Made by a program: the position numbers and the translations under genes. The notes under the pieces are model-generated. The model was not told the DNA's origin. It saw only the letters and a program-made list of their open reading frames with translations, and did not search any database. Of a DNA stretch of 64,000 bases, positions 36,326 through 49,236 are shown piece after piece. The stretch lies in assembly GCA_020283715.1 (NCBI GenBank), contig JAIQCW010000107.1:1-64000 (forward strand), in the 5' to 3' direction. The DNA comes from Cytauxzoon felis (lineage: Eukaryota > Apicomplexa > Aconoidasida > Piroplasmida > Theileriidae). Every line of letters starts with the position of its first letter. Positions within the stretch are counted from its first letter, which is position 1.

Positions 36326-38822
36326 ATGGCTCATTTATGCTCTCGGATATTAATGGTATGTTTATTATTTATATCTACAATTTGGATATTACTTTTGTCA
36401 TATCATTATCGACGATGATATTAACTCCTTTATATTGTATCTACTTCATTCTTAAATATACCCAAACAACTTCTTCACATTATAAAAATTCTTGTTATTT
36501 ATTCATTAATTTTCATTTAGAATTTATATCCGCATATATTGTCTTGTCGAAGATGTTTTTCCACTGGTCACTTGGATTTAATTCGTAACATAGGTATATC
36601 AGCCCATATAGATTCAGGAAAGACTACTTTAACTGAACGTATATTATATTATACTGGAAGGATATCAAAAATTCATGAAGTCCGTGGTTCTGATGGTGTA
36701 GGTGCTAAGATGGATTCTATGGAACTAGAACGTGAACGTGGCATAACAATTCAATCTGCTGCTACAAATTGTAAATGGGAATATGATGGAAAATCACATT
36801 CAATCAATATAATTGATACTCCTGGTCATGTTGATTTCACCATAGAGGTGGAACGTGCATTGAGGGTATTAGATGGTGGTATATTATTATGTTGTTCTGT
36901 TGCGGGTGTTCAAAGTCAGACATTGACTGTGAATAAACAAATGGATAGGTATAGGGTACCTAGGATCGTCTTTTTAAATAAATTGGATCGTGATGGTGCA
37001 GATTATAAAAGAGCTATAGATATGATTAGAAAAAGATTGGGTATTAATGTTTCATTGATACAAATTCCGATTGGTATTTCAACTAAATTAATTGGGATTG
37101 TAGATATTATAAAATGTAAGGCTTATTATTTCAGAGGTTCCCATGGTGAAATATTGGAGGAATCTGTTGTACCGGTAGAATTATTAGATGAAATAGAATC
37201 ATTACGTACAGAATTGATTGAAAAATTATCTGATGTTGATGATGAATTTGCTGAACATTATTTGGAAGGTAGTGTAAATGAAAAAAATATTAAAGATGCT
37301 TTAAGGAGATGTACGATACAACATAAATTATATCCTGTTACAATGGGATCAGCTAAAGGTAATAAGGGAGTGCAACTACTATTGAATGCTGTATGTGATT
37401 ATTTACCTAACCCAATAGAAACGGAATCAGTTGCTTATGATAAAGATGGTAATGAATTATTACTTAATAAGAAACCTACGGATCCATTAATAGCATATGC
37501 CTTTAAAATACAAGATACACATTTAGGTCAATTAACATACCTTAGGATTTATCAAGGGTTATTAAGAAAAGGAATACAGTTGCATTTGGTAGAGGATGGT
37601 AAAAAATATTCTACAAAGAAATTATATCAAATGAATTCTAATGAAACAATTGATATTAATCAAGGATCAACTGGAGATATTATTGCAGTATCTGGTTTAA
37701 AATGTCCATCAGGTGTTACTTTTACAGATGGTAAACTTAATGTTACCATGGCACCCATATTTGTACCTCAACCTGTAGTATCATTAGCCTTAAAGGTATG
37801 TTTGATGTTATATTGTTGTTTAAATTTTACAGAAGGTAAGCCATTCGGATTTATCCAAGTTATCCAAAGCGTTGGATAGATTTCAGAGGGAAGATCCTAC
37901 ATTTAAGTATGTTTTATTAATGTGTTGATAATAATTTATATAGAATAACAGTCGATGAAGAGTCTAAAGAGATGATAATGTCTGGTATGGGTGAATTACA
38001 TTTAGGAATTTATGTTGAGCGTATGAAAAGAGAGTATGATCTTGTAGTTGAAACTGGTAAACCTAAAGTCAATTATAGAGAAACTGTTACTTCAAGGGTT
38101 GATTTTAATTACACGCATAAGAGGCAATCTGGAGGTGCAGGACAATATGGGAAAATCATTGGCTATTTTGAACCTATAAGTATCGATGATCCCAACAGTT
38201 GCTTATATACCGAATTTGTTAACCAATTTGTATGTCAAATAATCCCACATATCATCCATTCAAATTAATTTATTATTTAGGTTGGAAATGAAATATCACC
38301 AAACTATATAACATCAATTGAAAATGGTTTCAAAGAATGTGCTAAAAAAGGGTTATTAAGTGGACGTCCATTGATCAATACACGTTTCGTATTAGTAGAT
38401 GGCGCTTCACATGATGTAGACAGTTCAGATATTGCATTTAAATTGGCTGCTTATGGAGCTTATAATCAATTCTATCATCAAGCTGAACCTACTATTTTAG
38501 AGCCCATCATGGATATCGAGGTTGTTGTACCAAGTGAATACCAGGCTCAGACCTTATCTACAATCACTAAAAGAAAAGGTGTTATTACAAATACATCAAA
38601 TTATGGAGATAATGTTATTTTAAATGCAGATGTTGCTCTTAGAAATATGTTTGGATATATTTCTGACCTTAGAGCCGCCACTAAGGTATGTTTGATGATT
38701 GATGAGTTCAATGTTTCCAGGGACAGGGTGAATTTACAATGGAGTTTAAATGTTATAATGAAATGAGTAAAATAGATCAGAATGAAGTGATTGAAGAATA
38801 TAAACGAAGTTTATCAAAATAA
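36326..38822 (+). CDS. Mitochondrial elongation factor G (GFM1)
   Basis: Five or more exons. The first is short ([10 protein letters not shown]) and is followed by an intron of about 160 nt; the leader reads through to [10 protein letters not shown], a mitochondrial presequence. EF-G catalyses GTP-driven translocation on the ribosome. G-domain motifs are [17 protein letters not shown] (P-loop), [13 protein letters not shown] (switch I), [10 protein letters not shown] (switch II) and [12 protein letters not shown]. Domain IV has [11 protein letters not shown] and [10 protein letters not shown]. The C-terminal domain V has [16 protein letters not shown]. The last exon begins [17 protein letters not shown]. 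Apicoplast EF-G is possible, but the leader lacks a signal peptide. Confidence 0.9.
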
Positions 38823-38901
38823 TTGTAGAATCTTACATCACCACACATTAAATGTAGTATATTCTAAATTGTTTAATTATGTCTAATGTATTATTAATTA
38901 A

Positions 38902-41900
38902 ATGGATGATTTGAAAAATGTATTAAGTTCTCTAGTATCTGATCGTGTAAGATATTATGACCTTGTTAAAGTAACCATACATTCATACACACGTAAATTG
39001 TACATATTAGTTGCTGATAGAGGTTGGTACTTTGAATGGTTAAATTATACATCAATATTTAGCAATTTACTTGGTAACTTATAATCTCAGTGGTGTGTTA
39101 AAAGACAGTACGATTAAGTATGATAATATTGATGAAATCAAGTTAAATGATTCCAATGACAAAGTTTTGCTCAAATCGAAAAAGAGTTTAATAAACATAA
39201 ATGTATGGAAGTTGTTATATATCATATCATATATTGAATGTCTAGGATTCTGAAGTTAAACTTGATCAAATATTGATTGATACTCCTAATTGTCTTTTAC
39301 TTTATGATAAGCTCAAAATTGGGTGTGATACATATCATATGATTAATAATTTTAAGGTATATTCGTTATTTTAGTTGTATATTATCGATTTTCTAGGAAT
39401 CTGTTCAAGATGAGGAGGATGTAACTGTTAACAATGTGATAACTTTATTGCCATTCAAAGGGTATCATTTTCTTTATATATCTATACACTAAATTATAGT
39501 TATAAGAAGGTTATATTTGGTGATTATTACTTTTTCATCAAGGACAGTTTTAAGGGTAAGTCTAAACCTATTGAAGATTTTATTACTTCTACTATGCTCT
39601 TGTTGGACATTCTAACTTCTATACATTAATTTCTTCTAGATACAACATTCAATACAATGTATGTAACAAGATTGGAGGATACTAGAGGTATTTATATTAT
39701 TTCCTATGTTATTATCTATAGGTGTATCAATTTCTATAAATATAAAGGATTTGGCTCCAATATATCATCTTGAATTGGTTTGTTTATCAATACATCGAAA
39801 TAAATATCTATAGAATGATCCTACTGATTTGTATGATTATTCTCGTGGATTCTTACAAGAGATTAAAGCTGTTGAGAATCAATGTTTTAATGATGTTTAT
39901 AATAGTCCCTATGAGATTTTAAGAGATGAGGTTTATTATAAGAAGATGAAATTGAATAATGATGTTTCTTTATGGTCTGGTTATCATATTGTAATTAGAA
40001 CAAACAATCGTTTTATCGCATTCTTTATATTACGACGATTATGTATGTCCATTATCACATTTAAATATAAATCATTAGATATTCCACCATTATTAGATGT
40101 ATGTCAGGATATTTCAATAAGGTTTGATTGTAAATTTGATAAAGGTAAGTCTAATAATATTATTTATAGCTTCTATCCATAGATTCTAATATTAATTTTT
40201 GTGAATTATGGAATGAATTTTGTATTACAGTAAATTCATTTACAGCAAATTCTGAATATTTCATATGGTGAGGCTATTAAGAGTTTATAACACATCTACT
40301 GATTAGGAATCAAGATTTAATACAAATGCGTGTAGATAATTTACGTTTTGATCGTCCAATGTATACATTTTTACGATTAACATATGGAATTGTTGTATGT
40401 TTAAAATTTATTTAAATTAATCTTCAGCCATCATATTATAAATTGATTAAAGAATTTATTGGTTCATTACTTAATTTATTACCTCCTGATAAGGTTGATC
40501 CTTGTATGTTTATATTATAGAGGTCAATGAATTTATTATATATAGTTTTAATTTCTAAATTTGGTAGTAGATTAACATTTGTTGATAATCCAATGGAATA
40601 TATTTATAGAATAATTACACAAATTTTTGGTAAATTTAATTTGTATTCTTCATTTACATTATAGGCATTGGTAATAATGTCAATACTAATCTTAGAATGT
40701 CATTAATAAATAATTTTACAATGAGATTAGCTGATTATATAACATTTTGTATAGAAGAATTAACTAATGGTATTTATTTATTTATTATTCAATCATCAAT
40801 TCATTCTAGAGAATTTAATGTATTTATTATCTACTTGTGCTAATGATTTAGATTTAAATCTTAAAAAGGTATCTTTGTATTCATTAAATGATATAAATTT
40901 ATAGAAGGTTGATGAGGTTGTAATGTTCTTGATGCATTTTAGAAGTATTGATTATATACAAGAATATAAATGTAATGTATTTGAAGGTTTAATGGATGTA
41001 TATAAGATGGGTGATGGTACTTGTGATGTTGGGAATATAATATTTAATGAATATTCTGTATCAGTATGTTGATGTATAATGATTTATACCTCTATTTACA
41101 TCAGTGCTTTCTTGGTTATATTGGTGTATTGATAAATAATGAAGATGGTTATTTAAAATTATTATCAATGTTGATTGAAAATTTTAATGATTATAATATA
41201 TTAAAGAGGATATTTAGAAAGTTATTAGAAGTGCCTGTACCAATACCTATTGTTTATTTACCACTTGTACCATCATTAGTAAATATATTAAAGCATCAGG
41301 TTTGTGTTTAATAATTGTAATTTATTATATATAGATTAATTCTAAATTAACTAGATTATTATTATCTGTATTGATAAATTTTAGTTTTCATGGTGATGAT
41401 TTCAAGGTGGTTTTATACTGAATAATATATGCACTTTTATAGGATGAGATGATATCATCACATTTACCATTGGTTATAGTAAAGTATATATTATATGAGG
41501 TTTGTGGATGTGGATGCAAATGTGATGTACATGTATTGAATAGGATGATATAGCTTTATTAACGTTAAAGTTGATTACTAACTTGACGAAATGTAAATCA
41601 CATCAAGAAGCATTTGTAGATGATGGTATATTTAGTAGCTTAATTATTTTACTAGAGGTATATATCATTGATGATGATGATGATTCTATAGAATAATTAT
41701 AATCGTAATTGTGATATTATAGCATATTCAGCTGGTGTTATTGGACAAGTTTTAAACACTAATCATAATTTATCACAAGAGCAGTTTGTTTATCTCGAAT
41801 TGATATCATACTCATTACTAGATTCGAATACATAACAGATGTTATGATTTATAATTTCCATATTGGAGCTGGTTGTATTGAAAATTATATTCGGGTATAC

Positions 41901-42268
41901 AATTCATTTTATATTCAGTCTATATCCTATAGATTTTATTTTGTTTAAAAAAGTTGTTAATAAATAAGCCTACAATGATTAAAATAGGTAGACATTGTAT
42001 AAATACATTAATTTTTGTAAGTTGAATTCATTCATTACAACTTTAAATCTTCTAGAATTTAAAATATGTTAAAGATTGTGATTATGTTTTAAATGTATTC
42101 GAGATGCTATATGAATTGGCAGAAGTAGTATATAATTGTAAATTAATGAAGGCTTATGGTATATATCAAGTGATTGATGGATTGGATTCAAATACTGATA
42201 TGATTATACAAGCATCAATAAGATTAGTACATAAAATTAAAAAAAAGACATTACATTGTGATGTTTAA
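38902..42268 (+). CDS. Large multi-exon protein with helical repeats, unknown
   Basis: The gene is split into about 25 short exons by introns of 30-45 nt. The first exon begins MDDLKNVLSSLVSDRVRYYD. A splice at about 38954-39062 gives YILVADRAIYLVTYNLSGVL, which looks like one strand pair of a PH-like fold. The middle and end are leucine-rich helices typical of ARM/HEAT solenoids (LLTLKLITNLTKCKSHQEAF, IIAYSAGVIGQVLNT). It ends KKKTLHCDV. I cannot name the family. I estimate about 950 residues but did not resolve every junction. Confidence 0.6.
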
Positions 42269-42294
42269 TATGAAGATGATGATTGAATTAATCT

Positions 42295-42627
42295 TCAATT
42301 TCTTTTAATATTTCCTGTAATCCATTTTACTTTTGCGATTAGATCATTAAGCTATAAATGTATACAATCATTTATAATATATAAACAAACATCTTTAATA
42401 TTACAAGAATATTTGAATATATGCCATACAATTGTAAGATATACAACAATTATACAAAATGGTTGTAAAAATAATGTTAATATTTCACCTCTAGTATAAT
42501 AATCCCAAACATTTGGTTTATTATCACGTCTATTAATATTTTTATTTGTTATAAATCTATAATTTATTAAATTAAATTTAAATCTCTTTAATATACATGT
42601 TAATATTAATCTCCTAAATATATACAT
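42295..42627 (-). CDS. Small mitochondrial-type membrane protein, about 96 aa
   Basis: Two exons; the last is short and ends KWITGNIKRN. The N-terminus is a basic amphipathic leader (MYIFRRLILTCILKRFKFN), followed by RRDNKPNVWDYYTRGE and one membrane helix (LFLQPFCIIVVYLTIVWHIF). This is the layout of a small inner-membrane subunit. Family not recognised. The ATG at 42627 was preferred to a TTG at 42648. Confidence 0.55.
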
Positions 42628-42702
42628 TTTATATGAAACGAAGTTCAATATTGATCCATAGGCATCACATCATCAACATCATTATATATAAAAGACATAC
42701 AA

Positions 42703-43189
42703 ATGACAAGAGTATCAATTAAAAATTATAAACAATGGAAAGATTTATTAATATTTAAAAGGTTTATTTAAAATTTAAATAAATTAATGAATAAATTATA
42801 GATATAATGGTCATCATGTATGGAATTTACCAAAATTTAATCCAAATGAATTTGGATATAGAAGAATCGCAAGGAAGCCGCCATTTTTTAAATTTAGAAG
42901 ATATACATTTCCAAAAATAATAAAATGTTATAATTATGGTAAAGGTGTATTATTCAATAGAGATTTATATATTAAATATAATTGGGGGAATTATTCACAA
43001 GAATTTCATCAATTAAATGAATTTATAAATGATAATATGAAAGGTATTAATGTAATTGGTATACCAACTGAAGATACAACACATTTACTTCAAATATTTA
43101 ATCATAATGGAAAGAATATATTCAATACAAGCGATAAACATATAAATAACATGTTTGATGTTATATCTAAACATATAATAGATGATTAA
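42703..43189 (+). CDS. Basic protein, 148 aa, possibly mitochondrial
   Basis: Exons 42703-42761 and 42802-43189 join in frame. The protein is basic and aromatic, with ARKPPFFKFRRYTFPKI and YNWGNYSQEFHQLNEF. It resembles the small divergent mitoribosomal proteins of apicomplexans in composition, but there is no motif to prove it. Because its first exon is short, an ORF scan misses it. It overlaps the converging gene in the stop codons. Confidence 0.55.
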
Positions 43190-45432
43190 TTGTATGAGAT
43201 TACATCTTTTCTTGTTAGCATTCCCTTAAATTCATTAAATTTGTCGTTTATATTACATGGTGTATTTAGTGTTGTATCATCATCTATAGCATTGAATGTT
43301 CCAACATGGAATATACGTTTAAATAATTCATTGTTGCATTGATAAATGTAAAATAATCCCATTAACACGTCATTATTTTTAAATTTCATTACATTTGATG
43401 ATATATAAATTAGAAATTCACTAGTATATCGTCGGATTTCTAATGGCCCACCATTCTCTTCAAGTGTATAATATAATAATGAAAGTGTATTGAACACTGA
43501 TGATAACATCTTCTCATCTTCATCAATATAATGTTTAACAACACTTAAAATCTTAATAATGCTATAATCCATTTGATTTAATTTTATAAAACTTGATAAT
43601 ATTCTTAAATAATCATTGACATTCGATTTCGATTTTAAATTTAATGTCATGTCATCTAAATGTTTAGCAACCACTTTACATAATGCTAAAGGGATTTGGA
43701 TATTTGCATTGGAATATGAACTAATGATGATGGATAAATCATAACATGTACAATTATTAAATTTATCAAATAGTCTTGTAAACAATACATTATCATTAAT
43801 ACCACTCTTGACCAATGAACTAATAATTAATCGGATATCTAATGGTCTGAATTTATTGATGACATCATCAGTAATTTTATCCTTCAACCATTGTAATGTA
43901 TCTTTAACATCTTGACGGAATTTATCAATCAACTTTGTATCTATTTTAACTGTAGCATCTGAAGCTTCATTATTACCTTCTATTGAACTCTCTCTAGGAT
44001 AAATAAATAATAATTTATCTGTATGATAAACATGTGTACTAGTTACATCCATTGTATAAAATATACCCAATGAATTAAATGTTGATGATATTTCCATGGG
44101 TAACATCAAATGTATAATTTTCGGTAATTGTAATGACATTCTTATTATCAATAATGAATGTATAATATTACATCTAGAATATGCATTAAATATTGTAGCC
44201 AAATCTGTACCATTTAATTGATCAATACAACGTAAAATATTATTTCCAAATTTAAAATAGATCATAGGTGAATATATTCGTATTTTAGATAAACCATTTA
44301 ATATATTAGCATAATTTTGAGGAATAAAACTATCTAATGATTCCAATTTCTCCAAGTACTTTGAAAAGGCAATAAATAATTCATATACTAATTTACGATC
44401 CATTCTTGTATTGAATTTAGCAAATGCAGATATTGTATTACCAATACATTGTGGTGTCATTTCTCCAATTCTACTTAACAGCAACTCTCTAGATAACATA
44501 AATAATTCTTCATCGTAATAATTTAACTTTGAATAACCGTTCAAACAATTAACTATACATCTAATAGGGAAATCATTAATACATCTACAAATACGTCTAG
44601 CTAATGATTCTAATAATAATATATCACGTATACCTATCCTAGCAAATCCATTTGAAATTTGTGCCATACATTGTGGTGTAAAACAATCTTTATCCAATCT
44701 TGATATTATTATTGGTGTCAACATTGATAAAGTATTATTTTCATCTTTTCCATATAACGCTATTGAATTTGCTAATATTGCTATAGTTTGATCACTTAAT
44801 TTATCATATTTATCTGATAATGATATAACAATCTTCTTTAATACTTTATTAGATTTTAAAACATCACTATTCAACAAGCATACCCTCAACAGCATTGAAA
44901 AATCTTGTTCATTAAAATTTTTTATCAAATTGTAAATGGATTCAATGTCTTCAATTAAATCAAATTTAATTCCATCAGATTTTATTAATTTATTTAATAA
45001 TGACTTAATTTTACCAGTTTGTTTAAGCTTACCTAGAGAATGAATTACATTACATACATCCCTAGTATGAATGCTTCTTATATGCCGATTTATTATTCTT
45101 GTACATGAATTAATAAGATCTAAATACATGAAACCAACTTTTGCAAACGAATTTAATATAATACATACGTCTTTTACTTCATATTTTGATAGAATAGATG
45201 CAGAATCAGAGTCAGATGTCCCGTAATCACTATGAGTCAATAATTCAGCTGCTCTATGCCAATAAAATTTTGAATGGTTAATCTCTTTTTTTGATAATAA
45301 ATTCAAACAATGCGATACAGTATTACCTTCCAGTGAAGGTAATACTTTCAATAATTTACTAAATGTTAATTCTACATCTTTTTGTGTGTTGCTACGAGCT
45401 ACAGAATTAAGTAAAAATGGTAATTTCGTCAT
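43186..45432 (-). CDS. Helical-repeat protein, 748 aa, HPR/OPR-like, probably mitochondrial
   Basis: A single exon of 748 residues. It is built of tandem helix pairs of about 37 residues with recurring centres: VCIILNSFAKVGF, VCNVIHSLGKL, CMAQISNGFARIGI, CIVNCLNGYSKLNY, CIGNTISAFAKFN, YANILNGLSKIRI and DLATIFNAYSRCNI. This is the pattern of the alpha-helical repeat proteins of apicomplexan mitochondria (heptatricopeptide-type), which bind fragmented rRNA or organelle RNA. No C-terminal RAP domain is visible. The N-terminus MTKLPFLLNSVARSNTQ could be a presequence. Confidence 0.75.
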   Translation of the reverse strand: MTKLPFLLNSVARSNTQKDVELTFSKLLKVLPSLEGNTVSHCLNLLSKKEINHSKFYWHRAAELLTHSDYGTSDSDSASILSKYEVKDVCIILNSFAKVGFMYLDLINSCTRIINRHIRSIHTRDVCNVIHSLGKLKQTGKIKSLLNKLIKSDGIKFDLIEDIESIYNLIKNFNEQDFSMLLRVCLLNSDVLKSNKVLKKIVISLSDKYDKLSDQTIAILANSIALYGKDENNTLSMLTPIIISRLDKDCFTPQCMAQISNGFARIGIRDILLLESLARRICRCINDFPIRCIVNCLNGYSKLNYYDEELFMLSRELLLSRIGEMTPQCIGNTISAFAKFNTRMDRKLVYELFIAFSKYLEKLESLDSFIPQNYANILNGLSKIRIYSPMIYFKFGNNILRCIDQLNGTDLATIFNAYSRCNIIHSLLIIRMSLQLPKIIHLMLPMEISSTFNSLGIFYTMDVTSTHVYHTDKLLFIYPRESSIEGNNEASDATVKIDTKLIDKFRQDVKDTLQWLKDKITDDVINKFRPLDIRLIISSLVKSGINDNVLFTRLFDKFNNCTCYDLSIIISSYSNANIQIPLALCKVVAKHLDDMTLNLKSKSNVNDYLRILSSFIKLNQMDYSIIKILSVVKHYIDEDEKMLSSVFNTLSLLYYTLEENGGPLEIRRYTSEFLIYISSNVMKFKNNDVLMGLFYIYQCNNELFKRIFHVGTFNAIDDDTTLNTPCNINDKFNEFKGMLTRKDVISYN

Positions 45433-45879
45433 TTATCATATTATTTACAGGGTGTTTTCTTTTGTTCTCGAGTTCTTAGCGATAAAATGAACAGAATCTT
45501 TGTATAGTTCGACATTTGATTCCATCGATCGTTTTCGATGTTAATAAAAACATTCCTGAACAAACTAAATTAAAATATTTTAAATCTACATAATTTATAT
45601 ATTTAAATTCTAATAATATCGTTATTTCTTTATATTATTAGTGATTCTATATACAACACACTTTACTTCCATTTGATCCTATTTTAGTGATATTAAAGCC
45701 TATTATTTTCATAATCAAAATAGAAAAATCTATTTATATGACATATTTATGGATTCATTTAGTTATTTTGAGTGTACGTCACATATTATAAGTGAGATGA
45801 TACATATGTGAGCACGTGACACAATATCTGCCGTAATTATCTATATTAGACACTTATTTATTGAATTATAATCAACAAT
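45433..45879. other. Intergenic, 447 bp, divergent starts
   Basis: A+T-rich gap between the helical-repeat protein and the first perforin-like gene. I see no RNA gene or repeat; it should hold both promoters. Confidence 0.4.
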
Positions 45880-48084
45880 ATGTATATGTACTATTTTCCA
45901 TTAATATTATTTATATCATTTTGTTACTGTAATATTCATGCAGATAAGAATAGTAGAGGGCAAAGTAACAATGTAAAGAATATTAGTGGTAAATTCCGCT
46001 GAAAACTATTTACCTACATATTTCATAGGTTATGTTGGTATTGGATACGATTTATTATTAGGTAACCCATTTGGTGATGCTACTATGCAAAATGATTATG
46101 GGTATCGCAATACCGTTATACTACAACCAAATATTAAAATAGACGAGATGGGTAATGTATACTTGCAAGATTATAACAAGTCGTATTGGATTCGAAAGAA
46201 TAGTTATTGTTGGCAAAATAATGAAGTTAGTAAATTTGCAATTTAGACTTTATGTTGCATATTAATATAACATAGCCCGATAATATATCAACTAAAGAAG
46301 ACTATTTAAAGGAATTATATAATGATTTTGAAATTGATAATGCACTTGGTAGCAATCTGTTGAAAGCTAACACAAGCAACAATATTAAAACTATTACTAA
46401 GAATATACAATCAGTATATAAAATTATGAAATCATATTGTATCATATATGAAAGTGGAATGATATTACCATATTCAGGGTTATTATTAAAATAAAAACAT
46501 AATTCACTTATAAATCATATTATATAGTAAATTATCAACTCATTTTATCGATGCTATGTCAAAATTACCTAATACAATCGATGATGTATCTGAATGTCCG
46601 GTCGATGTATACATATCAAACAACAATAATTCTAAATGTCAAAACACCGATATTTGGATGAAGTTCTTCAGCATATATGGTACCCATTTTGCTAGTTACG
46701 TTGTTATAGGTTTATTTAATATACTTTTAAATTTTCAACAAACCCTATATTTTAGGTGGCAAAATTATAGACATCGAGGGCTGGACTGATGTAAGGAATA
46801 AAAATATAGAAAACTCCTCTGTTACACACAATAACTCGCATACTATACACAAATTCGAAAAAGATATTAAGGGTCGTAAAACATCGAAACGGGTGTGGGT
46901 TATTGGTGGGTATTTTACCAGGGGGTTGGAGAACAAAAATGATAAAACATTTTCATTATGGTCGAAATCACTAATAAAAAGACCAATGCCAATTAAGGCT
47001 AGATTTAGAATGTTGTCACAATTCTTTCCCGATAAACACGATACATATATAAAGGCGATGAATTACTATTCCAATGTTATTGGCTTAAGGACCAACACAT
47101 TGGAAACTGACACAATTGATCAATTAGTGAGCTTATTTCTATAACATATGAAAATGCTATATAATATTTGTAGTTTAATGATTCATATGATATGATATCC
47201 AATATGGGCACTATATTTTGCCCTAACGATACTTATGTTCTAGCCGGATTTGTAATAGAGAAAGTCAACAATAAACTCAATATTAGGGATTGTATAAAGG
47301 GAAGGTAGGTTTAATATACAAATATCAAATACTTTATTGATGGGGAATTAATATTATTATAAATTAAACTATATTATAATTTAAATATAGGGACATATGC
47401 ATAGGGAACACTTCAACAATAAGTCCGTCAATTTGGCTGCTTTGTGGGATGAACAGTATAAATAACATAGTTACCATTGCTTCAAAAGATGTATTATAAA
47501 ATTTATCATTTATAAACAATTAGGAGCATATCAAATGTCCATTGGACTTTAGCATATCACTGGGAATATCACTCGGATTCGATAAAGACAACTATGATTT
47601 GAAATTATGTAATATGGGTTTGTGAGATTGTATTAAATCTATAATTGCAGGTGAAAACTCTTGTAATGCGGTTGAATATAAAAATAGAATATCATGGATG
47701 ATGTGCGTACCACAACAAGAGATTAACTGGGTAAGATAATAATTAAAGTGATATGAAAACTTTATTATGATTCTAATTATTAGAATTCATTATTATAATT
47801 ATTAATAAATAGAAGGTTGATATTGTAATGGGAAAGGTACACAAGGGACGTGAGTTCACTACGAAATGTCCACCAAATTATAAAATATTAAAAGGTAAAT
47901 TTATTACATAATATTCTAATACTAATATACTCTAGGGTTCACATTAAAGTTTGAGCGACTAACGTTAGACAAGATAATAAACATATCAATATCAATGTGT
48001 TATAAAGGTTTAACAAATTGCAAAAGTTCATGTAAGTATGATCAATGTAGATTATCTATAACGATTCTAATATGTATGGAATGA
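45880..48084 (+). CDS. Perforin-like protein (MACPF + C-terminal Cys-rich domain)
   Basis: Many exons. A signal peptide leads to the N-terminal MACPF strand GYDLLLGNPFGD. The MACPF signature is FSIYGTHFASYVVIG, with the second glycine supplied after an intron (GGK). A KRPMPIKARF segment follows as in other apicomplexan perforin-like proteins. From about 47160 to the stop, small exons encode a Cys-rich beta domain with repeated patterns of a cysteine after a hydrophobic strand, comparable to the APC-beta domain of Toxoplasma and Plasmodium PLPs. PLPs are secreted and permeabilise membranes for egress or traversal. It is the only plus-strand member here, and keeps both domains. Confidence 0.85.
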
Positions 48085-48201
48085 TTATCAAGTTTTATAT
48101 TTAATGTCATGTGCGGCATAAGATGTTGTTATGATAATAAATACACTATAAGGAGAAACATAATTAATTAATGTAATTTTTTTTGAATAAATATATTTAA
48201 A

Positions 48202-49144
48202 ATGGCAGATGAGGGTGAATATAGTTTTTCTCTAACCACATTTAGCCCCTCTGGTAAATTGGTCCAAATTGAATATGCTCTAAATGGTGTATCTAAGGGA
48301 GCTCCTACATTAGGTATATATAAGTTTATAAAAATGATGTAAATATATTAAAATTTTAGGAATTAGAGCATCTAATGGTGTTGTTATAGCTGCTGAAAAG
48401 AAACAAGGTTCTTCATTGATTGAAAGTGGCTCTCTTAATAAAATTGATTTGTTTGCTGATCATATTGGAGCTGTAGCTGCAGGAATGCCGGCTGATTTCA
48501 GAGTTGTTCTTAAAAAAGGTAGAAAAGAGGTACGTTTTCCGATTTCATTCATTCACTATACTACCCCCTTTATACTTTTTGACCTTTTCACCCATTAATT
48601 ATGTCATTATCTCCATCCTTTACACGCAATACACTTCAAAACACATTTAAACTCCATGTCAACATTATATAGGCTATGAAGTACAAGGCAATGTATGGTG
48701 ACGATATACCTGGATCACAATTGGTTAAAGATGTGGCATCAATAATACAGGAATTTACACATTCTGGAGGTGTAAGACCGTTTGGAATATCATTGTTATT
48801 AGCATCGTTCGTTTATTAGTATTTAAATATGAATATTCATTATAATTAGGTATGATGATGAGGGTCCACAACTATATCAAATTGATCCATCCGGTGCTTA
48901 TTTTGGTTGGAAGGCAGCTGCAATTGGTAGTCGTATGCAAAACAATAATACTTTCCTTGAGAAACGTTATAACCCAGATATGGAGCTTGAGGATGCTATA
49001 CACATTGCAATATTAACATTAAAAGAGGGTTTTGAAGGTGAATTGACCGCAGATAATATCGAAATCGGTGTTGTTGGACCTGATAAAAAATTCAAAATAT
49101 TAACTCCTGATATTATTGATGATTATCTCAATGAAGTCCAATAA
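48202..49144 (+). CDS. PSMA2: Proteasome subunit alpha type 2
   Basis: Five exons. The start [20 protein letters not shown] followed by VQIEYAL is the diagnostic N-terminus of alpha subunits, closest to alpha 2. It continues [16 protein letters not shown], then [23 protein letters not shown] and [15 protein letters not shown], all in the family order. An intron of about 150 nt near 48528-48673 is long for the region. The subunit is non-catalytic and forms the outer ring of the 20S core. Confidence 0.95.
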
Positions 49145-49236
49145 AGTGTAATGATCCCACAATGTGGTTTAATTTAACTATAAACAATATATTTGTTTAG
49201 TTATATGTCTATAATAATAATATATATATTAATAAT

